From Diphasiastrum complanatum (taxonomy: Eukaryota > Streptophyta > Lycopodiopsida > Lycopodiales > Lycopodiaceae): 64,000 nucleotides of DNA. Location of the stretch: positions 6,140,982-6,204,981 of the forward strand of contig CM055102.1 in NCBI GenBank assembly GCA_029204225.1, in the 5' to 3' direction. The notes under the pieces are model-generated. The model ran no database searches. It worked only from the letters and a program-made list of their open reading frames with translations, and was not told the DNA's origin. How positions within the stretch are numbered: position 1 is the first letter of the stretch; every line of letters starts with the position of its first letter. Made by a program: the position numbers and the translations under genes. Shown here in pieces: positions 1 through 10,455 of this stretch.

Positions 1-1074
1 CCTGCAGCTCTTGTTAACTCTATCCAAGTAGAGACAATCCCAATCAGAGTCATGACTCGAGCCCAACACCTGCAGGCCAGCGAAGCTGCAACAAAACGAA
101 CCAATAATCTTCCGCCCTCTCCGTCCAGTGGCAGAACCACACCAATTATCTATCCTAACCCCAACGAGGAGATCCATTTGAGAGATAAACATCAAAAGCT
201 CATCCATGAAGCTAATAATGAGGAGGCTATAGTCACACCTAGGGATCAAAACCCAGATAACCCAACCGTTGCTTCAAGCAAACGTTACCCTTCCATTTGG
301 AGTACTCTGGAAGTAACACCGGAAAATGGCGGAAAGAGTTATGCTCAATTGAAGATAACATTTCATCACCAGACCTCCCTAAGGTGCCCCTGCATTTGAC
401 TAATCCTGCAAGCGACAAGGGAAATATACGCATTCTTACAACTTACGGACATTCCCCGCGTTGTCTTGGCAGTATTAGATGGCGGATCGGGAGTCAACAT
501 AATATCAACATCCCTGATGAAGGAGTGGGGTCTTCAAGCTTCCATGAAACGACCGAACTGTCAACTTCGAATGGCAGATCAAAGTGTGGTAAAACCATTA
601 GGCCTAATACCAGACATAAGGCTGAAACTAGGAGGTTTGAGCTTCACGCTAGATTTGGTAGTACTCGATATCCCTAGCAACGCCTATTCCTATGAATTGC
701 TCCTAGGAAGGCCATGGCTCTCTAACGCACGCGTAGTGCACGATTGGAATAGAGAGCGCGTTACATTTGGCAATCGAGAAACACCAGTCACAATTGACTC
801 TGTTGGTAAGATCAAACCCGCACGAATCACCGACTACGGATCCTCTACCACAGAGACCATTCTTGAAAATTACCGTGACATCGAAGAGAAGGGCCACTAT
901 ACCAAGGCTACGGATATCATCAACTGGAGCCACAACTTGGCAACAATCGATTGTGTCAATGCGGAACATTGCGAACTCGATACACATCACACTGATAGCG
1001 ATGAATCTACTGTTGAACCAACTGATTTGGATACTCATATTTTCAACACCGGTATACGAATGGGAGATACATGA
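1..1074 (+). pseudogene. gag C-terminus and retropepsin, element 1
   Basis: This is the end of the nucleocapsid region followed by the aspartic protease that cleaves the Gag-Pol polyprotein. The protease core is at about 466-720: VLDGGSGVNII supplies the catalytic Asp, and LLGRPWL is the usual second half-motif. The frame breaks twice before the protease. About 26 bases present in element 2 are missing near 270, and there is an extra C near 455. The protease frame then runs to a stop at 1074, while the downstream RT frame is different. Confidence 0.85.
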
Positions 1075-2210
1075 TAATGAAAATATCTACGCGATAGATG
1101 ACGCAATCTTAACCGAAGTCCCTCAAGCGTCCAAGCCACACAAAAACACCGTTCACAGGGTGCATGCGAAACCAACTAGGAAGGAAGCTATCCGCGAGAA
1201 AATGAAAAAAAGATTATAGAGGTGGAGTCCCCTCGCGATCTCACGATAGCTCGAGAAACCCCGGGTGAAGCACAATCATCTAGGTCCACAAGTCACACAG
1301 CTAGAACCCCTAAGGATCCACCTAAAGCCAGGACTAAGAAGCCCTACGCCCCTGATAAAATTGATGTGCCCAACCATTTCAAGGACTGCACCATTGAAGA
1401 TGTAACTATCCACCTGCCTCAAGCTCAACGGGAGCCAAAGGGAAATGAGCCTGGCCCCGCTCAAACCATAAAGTTAAATCTTCAAGAGCCTGATGAGACA
1501 GAGGAGAAGTTTGTCCATATTGGAGCACACCTCAACACCGAACAACGTCTGGCCTTAGAGAAACTCCTTAGAAAATATCATCATAACTTTGCATGGAACT
1601 ACAAAGACATGAAGGGGGTAGATCCCTCGGTTGCCGTGCATAGAATCCCATTAAAGACGGATGCTAAACCCCATGCCAGTAGACCTTATCGTTGTAATCC
1701 GATCTACAGAGCACACATCAAAGAAGAACTCCAAAAGCTTTTGGAGGCAGGTTTCATCTACGAGGTGGAACATACAGATTGGGTATCACCTATTGTTGTG
1801 GTCCCAAAGAAGAATGGGAAGCTTCGTATCTGTGTCGACTATCGTAAATTAAACGCTTCCACAGAAAGAGACCATTTTCTAGTCCCGTATGGCAAATCCA
1901 TATTGGAAAACCTAGCTGGGGATGAAGTTTACTCCTTCCTGGATGGCTTCAGTGGATACAACTTCGTTGTTATCTCTGAAGAAGACCAACCCAAAACGGC
2001 TTTTGCTACGGAATGGGGTATCTTCTACTGGCGCGTTATGCCCTTTGGATTGTGTAATGCGCCATGTACCTTCCAACGTGTCATGCAAGCAGCATTTTAT
2101 GATCTCATCGGTGACAACCTTGAGATCTATCTTGATGACCTTGGGGTGCACTCGGAAGAATCCACGCACCTGGCCGTACTTGAACGTATTTTCATACAAT
2201 GCCAGAGGTA
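1040..2210 (+). pseudogene. Reverse transcriptase, element 1
   Basis: The polymerase domain copies element RNA into DNA. The linker (VYEWEIHDNENIYAIDD, about 1048-1098) is followed by RT blocks: WVSPIVVVPKKNGKLRICVDY (about 1780-1845), YSFLDGFSGYN, MPFGLCNAPCTFQ and the catalytic YLDD at about 2128-2140. An A-run near 1205 has one more A than element 2 and breaks the frame. Element 1 keeps about 90 bases of linker (about 1334-1420) that element 2 has lost. The frame shifts again near 2200, where the SLNPKKC-type segment expected between RT and RNase H is missing. Confidence 0.88.
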
Positions 2211-3197
2211 TGGTATTTTTGGGTCACCCACGGCATCGTACTTGGTCACATTGTATCGTGCAATGGGATTGCCACCGACCCAGAGAAGATCAAAGTCATC
2301 GTTGAGAGGCCAGAACCTAAAACGGTCCGAGACGCTTATTGTTTTATAGGTCACGCTAATCACTATCGTTGCCATATTCGCGATTTTGCTAGTAAAGCAC
2401 GATGGATATACAGAGTGACCGTAAATCCTAAGTGGACGGATGAACAAAAAAAGGCCTTCCAAGAACTCAAACACGCCTTGACAACAGCTCCTATCTTGCG
2501 AGCTCCAGATTACACGAAGGAGTTTCACGTGCACACTGATGCATCGAAGTTTGCCATCGGTGCAGTGCTAACTCAACCAGGAGAGTACAAGAAGGACTAT
2601 CCAATTCGTTTCCTTAGTAGGCAATTAACATCTACGGAGATGAACTACACCACAACCGAGAGGGAAGCATTAGCGATGATTTATGCCATCCAGAAGTTTC
2701 GACATTATCTTCTAGGTAAATCCTTTGTATTTTTCACAGATCATCAAGCGTTACTTTACCTAGTGAACAAAACTTGCACAACAGGTAGAATCACACGTTG
2801 GTTGCTATTACTACAAGAATTCGAATTTCGTATTGTTGTGCGCAAAGGATCGCAACATTTTGTCGCTGATCATCTATCCAGAATACCGAGTGATGAGAAA
2901 CCAACGGAGGACATCAATGATGACCTACCCGATGCAATACTTTTTCAAGTTGACAGTACCCCCATGTGGGCCAAAGACATCACAGAGTTTTTAACGACGG
3001 GGGTGCTAGATCCGACGTTGTCGAAACCGGCCCAACATGCACTTATCTACAAGGTGGCACCCTATACACTTATAGCGGGGCAACTTCATAGAAAGGGTGC
3101 GGACGGTGTGATTAGACGATGTTTGACTGAGGGCGAGATTATTCCCATCATATCCTTGCTACACGAAGGAGTTGGTGGTGGACACTTTGCCTCATAA
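2199..3197 (+). pseudogene. RNase H and integrase zinc-binding region, element 1
   Basis: RNase H removes the RNA template during reverse transcription. Recognisable pieces are WVTHGIVLGHIVS (RT connection), FHVHTDASKFAIGAVL (RNase H active-site start), TTEREALAMIYAIQKFRHYLLG and FFTDHQAL. The C-terminal part (VGGGHF) begins the HHCC zinc finger of integrase, then meets a TAA stop at 3195-3197. The same stop is present in element 2, so it predates the separation of the two copies. Confidence 0.87.
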
Positions 3198-3837
3198 AAC
3201 ACAACTAGGAAGATCTTACTAGTTGGGTATTGGTGGCCTTCGCTATTTAAGGACACTCATAACTTTGTAAAGGCTTGTGATGTGTGCCAAAGAGCCAAAA
3301 GGCCACAATTTTCAGATTATATGCCTTTAACCCCCATCTTATCTAAACAAGCATTTTTTAAATGGGGAATAGGTTATGTAGGACCAATCAGTCCCGCCGC
3401 GCGTTTCACACATGCAAGATATATTATCGTGGCGACAGATTATTGCACGAAGTGGGCAGAGGCTCGGGCGGTAAAGAACGCAGATGCCAAAACCATTGCT
3501 CGTTTCCTTTATGAGCAAATCATTGTACGATTTGGTTGCCCACTCGAAATCGTCAGCGATAGGGGTACACACTTTTTTAACACAGTAATTGAACACTTGT
3601 TGTCGACCTTCCTAGTTGTTCATCACAAAAGTGCCCCATATTACCAAAGATGTAACGGGCAGGCTGAGTCCACAAATAAGGTCCTATGCGAAATCCTCAT
3701 GAAGACGGTGGAAGCCAGTCGGTCGAATTGGGAGTTCAAGTTACATGCCGCTTTATGGGCGTATCGAACAACACCCAAAAAGGCCACTGGCACGACACCA
3801 TTCCAACTCACGTATGGAGAAGAGGCCGTGATGCCTA
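3198..3837 (+). pseudogene. Integrase core, element 1, first catalytic Asp lost
   Basis: This is the strand-transfer domain that inserts element DNA into the genome. ACDVCQRAKRPQ (about 3270) completes the zinc finger. The DDE core shows WGIGYVGPI where relatives have WGIDYVGPI, so the first catalytic aspartate is glycine. The second motif SDRGTHF and the third NGQAESTNK are intact. The reading frame is open from 3282 to the break at 3837, after which the frame continues into unrelated sequence. The C-terminal integrase domain is absent. Confidence 0.87.
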
Positions 3838-4802
3838 GGTTTGGAGCCGTAGTAGGGATGGCTGAGAAAACGAAGGGAGAAGGGGGAGGGGTTTTCCCCT
3901 TCCGATTCACTGATTGCCAATCAGCCATAGTGGCAAGAAGAGAGAGAGGGACAGCGATGAGGAGGTAAAGGGACAGGTAGAGGGACAAGTAGCGAGGGCC
4001 AGGAGCGGACCAGGAGAGGAGATGGAGTGGGGCAGGCCAGGAGCGGGCCAGGAGAGGAGATGGAGTGGGGCAGGTAAGGGGCGGAAAGGAGGAGGAGGGC
4101 ACCCTATGGAGTTGATGGGCAGGCAGCGGCTGCGGACAGGAGGAGGGCGCCATGATGGCGCCATAGCTGCGAGAGAGAGAGTTGCGTCCTCTCATTGGAG
4201 CGTTCAAGCCATTGGTGGTCGGCTTGTAGCGTTTGTTTGTGTTAAAAATTTAAAATTGTCTCGTTTGAAATTTAAAATTGTCTCATTAGCTTCCAACATT
4301 TGGACTGAGAATTCTGAAATCAGTTGTCTTTGGCATTTCTGTTCGACCTATGCCTACCAGCTAAAGAAATTGTGTTTGTTGATTTGTTACTTTCAAGTCT
4401 GAGATTTGAATTTTGTTTCTTTGATCAAAGATTTGCGCACTTGTGGCAAATTGTTTGTGATGAACCCGACTTTCTTGCTTAGCTGGATGTAGTTGACTCT
4501 GAAATGTTTCTCCTCTAGGCTATAATCACCATCGATTTTGTAATGCGATTGCATCAAGAAATATTACACAAGCAAGCCTGGCCTTGAAACTTTGTTATTT
4601 TTCTAGAAAGCACTGAAATCTTTGTTTACATTAACTTTTAGGGTTAGGGTTTGAACAGTCCGAGGTGCGAGAGAGTGAGATCTTGATGATGGAAAAAATG
4701 TGTTTCATGGCTTCTCATGGTGCCAATGTGCCCTAATTGGTAGGGGGACCCACAAGTTGTGGTTGTCAAACCACTTACCAATTGGATGGGTGGTCACAAG
4801 AC
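3838..4802. other. Unassigned DNA between retroelement fragments
   Basis: The first 300 bases are purine-rich on the plus strand (GGAG, GGGG and AGAG runs) and the rest is ordinary AT-rich DNA. Open frames here are biased low-complexity readings and match no family I recognise. Two TTAGGG-like units sit near 4640. The origin of the segment replacing the end of element 1 is unknown. Confidence 0.5.
4001..4075. repeat. 38-bp tandem duplication, purine-rich
   Basis: Two adjacent copies of a 38-base unit beginning AGGAGCGG and containing GAGATGGAGTGGGGCAGG start at 4001 and 4039. They differ at one or two bases. Confidence 0.85.
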
Positions 4803-5444
4803 ATGTTTTCACATTTCTTAGAGCACAGTGACAGATTAACATCTTCCAATTATGCAATGTGGAAGATCAGCATGGAATCATTGTTGATTCTACAGGATGT
4901 AATGGATATTGTGAGTGGAGCTGAAGAAGAACCTGTTGCACCTAATGAAGCTGCAGCATTCCACAAAAGAACCAGAATTGCCCTTCATTTTATAAAAATG
5001 AATGTTACCAATGAAGTGTTAAGAGAGATCAGTACATGCACCACTGCCAAGGAAGCTTGGGATACTCTAAAAACAATCTATGAAATAAAAAATACTTCTA
5101 GATTGCTTACACTTAGAAACCAAATATTTCTAAGTTATCAGAGAGTAGATGAGAATGCTTCATCATATGTCATGAGAGTTAAGGATCTTCATCAAGAGTT
5201 AGTTGGTATCAGTGATGCTCTTAAAAACACTGAACTTGTTCAAGTAGTCCTAAATGGACTTAGAGATGAGTATGACAATATTGTGCAGACTTACGTTGTC
5301 AGAGAGGATCTTCCATCCTTGGAGACACTGCAAGGTGTTCTCATTGCTGAAGAAAGCAGGCAAGAGAACAAGATGCTGAGGATCAACAGACTTTCATTGA
5401 AAGATGGTGGAGATGACAAAGCACTCTTCATCAGAGACAAGTCA
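4803..5444 (+). pseudogene. Ty1/copia gag fragment (UBN2-type)
   Basis: This encodes the N-terminal Gag region of a copia element. Visible blocks include LTSSNYAMWKISMES, the KMNVTNEVLREI segment and SYVMRVKDLHQEL. It is open through to FIRDKS and then joins unrelated sequence, so the zinc knuckle, protease and all of pol are missing. It closely resembles the gag of the gag-only element at 60172-63089, which lies in opposite orientation. No LTR or primer site is seen beside it, so it is a fragment. Confidence 0.85.
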
Positions 5445-5519
5445 ATTAGCAAAATCCAAAGAAAGCATGAGAGATGGAGAAAGAAAGAAGAAGAGCAAGG
5501 ACATTCATCAATCCATTTC

Positions 5520-5898
5520 TGAAGAGAACCAATCTGCTTTATTGAAATGAGAAAATGAACATGTGTAGGAACTCGAGTTGGTCCCTTTTTATAGTAAAGA
5601 GGAGGACCCTGGCCTCTGAATCCTATTGGTCCAGTCTTGCCTCTCTTTTTATTCATATTTAAAAAAGTGTGGGAACGATCAAAATTGGAGGGAAACCCAA
5701 CTTTATTCACTAACTTGACATTTAGGTCCGGCAACATTAAAAGTCCCGCAAAAAGGCCTAAAGTCCTTTTATTGACTTTTCATCTAATCAATCAAATAAC
5801 TATGTGATCATCGGGTTGGACTTACACACGCAGGGTGCCAGATCCCTCACTTATTAACTAGGGTTAGGGTTGCCTTGGGATCCGCAAACACTCCAACA
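5520..5898 (-). repeat. LTR of family L, probable 3' LTR of element 3
   Basis: On the minus strand the unit starts TGTTGGAG at 5898, preceded by the G-rich tract TTGGTGGGGGATAC. It contains TATAAAAAGGG near 5600 and AATAAA near 5545, and ends near TCTCTTCA at 5520. These are the landmarks of an LTR promoter and polyadenylation site. About 240 bases of it recur at 29197-29437 and about 100 bases at 50425-50525. The outer boundary at 5520 is tentative because the other copies do not extend that far. Confidence 0.6.
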
Positions 5899-5948
5899 GT
5901 ATCCCCCACCAAAACTGGTGGCGGTCCCACAAAACCTGCAATATGCAG

Positions 5949-6451
5949 TTATTGGGGAATTTTATTGGCTTCGCACCGAATCTTGATTAAATGGTACTGC
6001 ACCTTCTCCATAAAGTCGAGGCGTACAGTATTAAAATCCAAATTGTGTGGCAGGAAACAACGGTGGGCTCCGACAATCCACTTGGAGGTTGTCCATGATG
6101 TAAAGCGTGATTCCCCGGAACCTCCCATCATAGCCACACAAAGGAATAAACGAGCAACCGGCAGCTGATCTTTGATTTGCTCTGAGGCCATCGGCTTATT
6201 TCGATCGAATGCCAGAGGAGGGAGGCAATCGTCCCATCTGGTTGTCACTAACGCCAACAGAGTTAGATCTTTAACAAACATTGCCGATTGTAGCACCGTT
6301 GGATCTGGAGAGTGGACATATTCTCTCTGATAGGCTTGTAAGGCGCGGTGGAAATCCACTGAGATTGTCCAGCTGTAGGGCTGATGGATGATTGGCCAAT
6401 TGGGCGTATGGATGGTGATCTTGTCCATAGCCAATCCCAAATCTTTCCATT
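5949..6451 (-). pseudogene. C-terminal module of element 3 accessory ORF
   Basis: About 160 residues are open on the minus strand, ending 50 bases before the LTR. The function is unknown. The segment aligns by eye with the C-terminus of the element 2 accessory ORF: both have LPP-x-x-x-D-x-NKP, then VARL, a conserved SW, and MEx-(7)-KIR-x-x-x-N near the end. The N-terminal part is cut off by the insertion of element 2 at 6452; the likely remainder lies at 18208-20159. It is the same strand as, and downstream of, the element 3 integrase. Confidence 0.7.
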
Positions 6452-7206
6452 TGTTGGCTATTCGTATCCCTCAACTCTGGCTATGGCTCCAACTAATGAG
6501 TGCTATGGCGGACTCCCAACTAGAACACGTTATGGCTCCGAGTAGGCATTGTGGCTTTCCCAACCAATGGCTATGGCCTCCAACTAACCGAGAGGTTGAA
6601 GGATGAGGAGATCTATAGTGAGTGGGTGAGTATTTCGAGCAAGATCCACTCTACTCTCGTTTCTCTACTTAGGAACTGACTCAAATGACGGCTTAACCTA
6701 ATTCAATGACGGCTTAACCTAAAATCTCCTCCTCTAAGGCTTATCCTACTAGAGAATGGAGGGCCTGGATTAACTTAACTTGTTGCAAGATCAATACTGT
6801 ACAATACAATGTGAAGTAACACAGTACATGAAACCACACAAGGGAGAACACTCAGAGAGAAAGATAGGCATGTATTGCAAATGAGGTTCTTTTTAAGATG
6901 GACTCTTCCACTCCTATATATAGGAGTGGTGGTCACTTACAAAAAAGGCATTATGGGACTAAATTAACTTTGAATCACATTGGTGCCATGGGACAAACCC
7001 CCAATGGACCATAAACAACTGAACTAACTTAAGTTGAACTTATTCAGACTAGTTTAAGTTTCAATCTTCTAGACTTAGGCTTAGAACTAAACAACTTTAA
7101 GCCGTTACAACGTGGCGCAAAGGCCTAAACTTGACTGATCCAGTTCTAGGCTTAAGTCTGTATCTTTTTCAAGATGGCTCGAATATTCATAGAATATCAG
7201 CCTACA
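6452..7206 (-). repeat. 3' LTR of element 2
   Basis: This is a 755-bp unit, TGTAGG to CCAACA on the minus strand. It is bounded inside by a polypurine tract and matches 17473-18112 at the other end of the element. A 21-bp local duplication containing GACGGCTTAACCTA (about 6685-6724) is present only in this copy. A perfect 22-bp palindrome around TATATA lies at 6908-6929 and is the probable core promoter. Confidence 0.9.
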
Positions 7207-7218
7207 TTATCCCCTCCG
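7207..7218 (-). other. Polypurine tract, element 2
   Basis: On the minus strand GGAGGGGATAA directly precedes the TGTAGG start of the 3' LTR. It follows immediately after the accessory ORF stop. This is the expected primer site for plus-strand DNA synthesis. Confidence 0.8.
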
Positions 7219-7940
7219 TCAAAAGATTGGTGGTCCCACGCCAATTGCCGCTGCCTGTTGTCTTGTATGTTCCTGCAGCTCTGCATTGATGGCGACCCGG
7301 ATTTTATGAACTTCTCTGCCAATCTGTTCCATTCTCTCGAATCGAATTTTGCCCAAAAATGGTTGCGGCCGATAGTAATCAAGCATGTTCTGTATAAATC
7401 CGTACACGTACCAAGATTCAACCATGTCAACGTGAAGTTCGTTGGTGATCGCCGCCCGATAGTAAAGCCTTGCCACATTGATGTGATCCATGGGTATGTT
7501 TAGGGGCTTATTTAGATCCAAAACTATTGGCGGCAAATCTCTATCCCAGAAACAATTTAAGGTAGAAAGGAATGATATTAGGCTGCAATGATCTGCAAAG
7601 TACCTAACATGGCGGTCCGGATTTGTATGATGTCTCCGGTAGAAATAGTTGCAATTGGCTACAAAATCGGCCGCTGGGTCATCGGTCTGAACTTCTTTAG
7701 GTAGAATTGGCCAATATATTTTATTAGGAACCCTTTCTGGTGCGAATACTTCTCTGCGCCTTATGGGACAATATGTTGGATTGACACGCATGTAAGTTGG
7801 TGCCGCGATATAGCGCTCGAAAGCATGTGCATTTTCCAACATCATAGCACGTCGCCACTGAGGTTGCGGCTCCAATGCTAACACTTTCTGCTTGTGAGAT
7901 TTACATATCGTGAAATCGGGAAGAGTGTCCCCCGCCTCGG
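7219..7940 (-). pseudogene. Accessory ORF of element 2, C-terminal segment
   Basis: The first methionine is at 7884 (221 residues), but the frame is open upstream to about 7940 and probably continues the preceding segment across a frameshift in a run of five Gs near 7933. The sequence looks globular rather than coiled, with many aromatic and charged residues (YRRHHTNPDRHVRYFADH, SFLSTLNCFWDRDLPPIV). It shares the LPP-D-NKP / VARL / SW / KIR pattern with 5949-6451. No catalytic motif is recognised. The stop lies 12 bases from the 3' LTR. Confidence 0.75.
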
Positions 7941-8674
7941 TCCTCCCAGTTTGGATATGCTTTATTAAACTCCTCTGACATTAACATCTGTCGGCTAGGA
8001 TTCATCGGCGTGATTCTGTGTCGTATCTCTATAGTTGTGGTAAGTGTGGGTGGTGGAGGGTTTGCTATGGTTGTGAAAAGTTCACGGGGGAGGGTTGGGT
8101 ATTTGTGGAGTAAATAAGCAGTGGATGTTGAATGAGGTTGAGTGTCGAGGTGGTGAGGTGATTGTTCATGTGGTGGGGAGAGGGGTGTGTCATCGAGTGA
8201 GGGTGATGAGGCTTGATAGGTGGTGTCAGGTTGAGTGGCAGTGGGGTTAGGCTCTTCAGCTGAGATGCCTCGTTCGTGGTTCGTGGTAGTACCCCCTTGT
8301 GTGCTTTGAGGTTCCACCATTGCTGAGTGATACCCTGGATTATCCCATTGTTGTCCTATGTAGCGCGAAGGTCCAGGATCATCAGTTCCTGCATCCTGTT
8401 GTCTATGGTGCTTGGCGTGTGTTTCTTCATGCTTTGTGTGTAATGTTGGTAGCTGCTGGCATAATGTTTTTAGCTGTCCTTCTAGCTCCTCAATCCGTGT
8501 GTTGAGCGCAGTTTGATTTGCAAGAGTGGCCTGCTGCAACTGTTGTGCTTGCGCCTGATTCGCCATCAGTACCTGAGTTAACTTCTGATACGAAGCGAGA
8601 GGTATTACGGTGCCTTCCGGGATTGGTGGTGCTTGGAACTGGTTGAAATCAATCCGTTGAAGATTGCCCATCAT
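7901..8674 (-). pseudogene. Accessory ORF of element 2, middle segment
   Basis: This segment has 257 residues. Residues about 30-95 are Gln/Leu-rich with heptad spacing (LQQATLANQTALNTRIEELE), a likely coiled coil. The remainder is a Pro/Thr/His-rich linker ending with EEFNKAYPNWEDRGG before the frame is lost. It is in the same frame as the upstream segment, separated from it by a single TGA and eight sense codons, so both probably came from one ORF. The function is unknown; a structural or multimerisation role is an inference from the coil. Confidence 0.7.
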
Positions 8675-8698
8675 AGCGGTCCGTAAGTTCCTGTGGCT

Positions 8699-9697
8699 TC
8701 ATCGTTCACCTTCTAACTGTGTTTCTAGGGTATTGATGAGATCATCCCTACGTTGTAAGCGTGCTTGAACGTCCTTGTTATTTCGGTGCAGCTCTTTGAG
8801 GTCAGCCATGAGTTTTCTTTCGTTGTTTTTTAATTGAGCGACCTCTTGTTCTAATTCTGTGGAATAAATCTGCCATTCTTGTAGCCTATTTGTCAGCTGC
8901 ACGTTTTCCCCTTGAGGCGAGAAGTTGCACCAATTCTGATACTCATTGATTGAAGAGTAGAGGTAATGCATGGCATCACTTTGAGCGTTGATGGCCCGTC
9001 GCACATTTTTCGGAAGGTACTGCCACTCCCCAATAGGAGGATACTGCTGAGAGGTAGGTGCGTAGGATGGTGGGAGATTTTGTTGTACGTTTTGATACAA
9101 TGTGGTGTACTGTTCATGATGGACGGATTGAGCAGACAGAGGGTGTGATGTTTGAGTGAGGGTAATAGGGATTGGAGATGTGTCGGCATTTGTGATCGGA
9201 GAAGTGAAAAGTATTGTGGAAGTGGTGGCGTTAGCGGTAGCGGTGGGTGTAGGAAATGGTGTGGTGGTAGTAGGTGGTGTGTTTAACAGTGAAAGTGAGA
9301 ATTCTTTAATGTTGAAGGATGCGTCAAAGACATTTGGAAAATGCATCGGAGATTGCATAGAGGTGGTTGTGACTGGTGCGGTGGAGAGTGGGAGTGTGTT
9401 TGTGGAGACAATAGGGGGTGTAGTGGTGAGGGTGAGTGTGGTGGGTAGTGTGACAATGATGGTTGATGTGGTGGGAGTTGATGAGATGGTGGTTGGTGGG
9501 TCACTTACCACGAACGACACAGGTGGGACACCAGGTTCAGCCTCTGGTTCCTTTGCCTCAGAATGTCTCGTCGAAGTATTGGATGTTGCAGTCAATTCTT
9601 CTTCAATGCCCTCTATGATTTTCACTATTGAGGTGTCTTTAGGCATTAGATAAGGTGCTTGTGTTGTGTCTCCCATTTCGTTGATTTTTCGTTTCAT
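8699..9697 (-). pseudogene. Accessory ORF of element 2, N-terminal segment
   Basis: This 332-residue frame starts 20 bases after the integrase stop. Residues about 35-200 are a Thr/Pro/Ser-rich low-complexity stretch. Residues about 260-330 form a strong coiled coil (YSTELEQEVAQLKNNERKL, then ARLQRRDDLINTLETQLEGE). It ends in TGA, which could derive from CGA. The opposite strand also shows a long Val/Gly-rich frame, but that is a mirror of the Thr/Pro codons. The product is not a family I recognise. Confidence 0.75.
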
Positions 9698-9716
9698 GTC
9701 TGATCAAGCACTTTGC

Positions 9717-10455
9717 TTAGTTCTGGGACTCCACAAGCTTATGAAGGTGGAATAGCCTATGGGCAAGGATCTGACTTTCATCTAGTTTCAAATCGTAGGC
9801 TACCCATAAGGATGGGACATAGAATTCTACAGGCATCACGGCCTCTTGTCCATACGTGAGTTGGAATGGCGTCGTCCCAGTGGCCTTTTTGGGTGTTGTT
9901 CGATACGCCCATAAAGCGGCATGTAACTTGAACTCCCAATCCGACCGACTGGCTTCCACCGTCTTCGTGAGGATTTCGCATAGGACCTTATTCGTGGACT
10001 CAGCCTGCCCGTTACATCTTTGGTAATATGGGGCGAACAACTAGGAAGGTCGACAACAAGTGTTCAATTACTGTGTTCAAAAAGTGTGTACCCCTATCGC
10101 TGACGATTTCGAGTGGGCAACCAAATCGTACAATGATCTGCTCATAAAGGAAACGAGCAGTGGTTTTGGCATCGGCGTTCTTTACCGCCCGAGCCTCTGC
10201 CCACTTCGTGCAATAATCTGTCGCCACGATAATATATCTTGCATGTGTGAAACGCGCGGCGGGACTGATTGGTCCTACATAATCAATACCCCATTTAAAA
10301 AATGCTTGTTCAGATAAGATGGTTTTAAAGGCATATAATCTGAAAATTGTGGCCTTTTGGCTCTTTGGCACACATCGCCTTTACAAAGTTATGAGTGTCC
10401 TTAAATAGCGAAGGCCACCAATACCCAGCTAGTAAGATCTTCCTAGTTGTGTTTT
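9717..10455 (-). pseudogene. Integrase of element 2, lacking C-terminal domain
   Basis: The DDE core is present: WGIDYVGPI, SDRGTHF and NGQAESTNK. Compared with element 1, four bases are missing near 10376, removing the first Cys of the CxxC pair, and eleven bases are missing near 10037, shifting the frame between the second Asp and the Glu. The protein ends with AHRLFHLHKLVESQN and a stop. Element 3 continues here for about 75 more residues (WPDCRLHKKDL to REHLHGK), so the DNA-binding C-terminal domain is absent. Confidence 0.87.

Larger units (their letters stand above)
1..3837 (+). mobile_element. Ty3/gypsy element 1, truncated at both ends
   Basis: Reading on the plus strand, this stretch carries gag C-terminus, protease, reverse transcriptase, RNase H and integrase in the Ty3 order. 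The window starts inside gag. Similarity to element 2 stops abruptly at about 3837, just after the integrase motif YGEEAVMP, and unrelated purine-rich DNA follows. No LTR, polypurine tract or 3' accessory ORF is present. The copy is broken by several frameshifts and a mutated integrase active site, so it is inactive. It is nearly identical to bases 9826-13584 read on the minus strand. Confidence 0.93.

Noticed and set aside
4638-4656. Interstitial telomere repeat
   Set aside because: Only two TTAGGG-like units are present, which is expected by chance in AT-rich DNA.
9156-9653. 165-codon Val/Gly-rich frame on the plus strand
   Set aside because: It is the mirror of the Thr/Pro-rich part of the accessory ORF on the other strand; the minus frame continues into a coiled coil and fits the element order.
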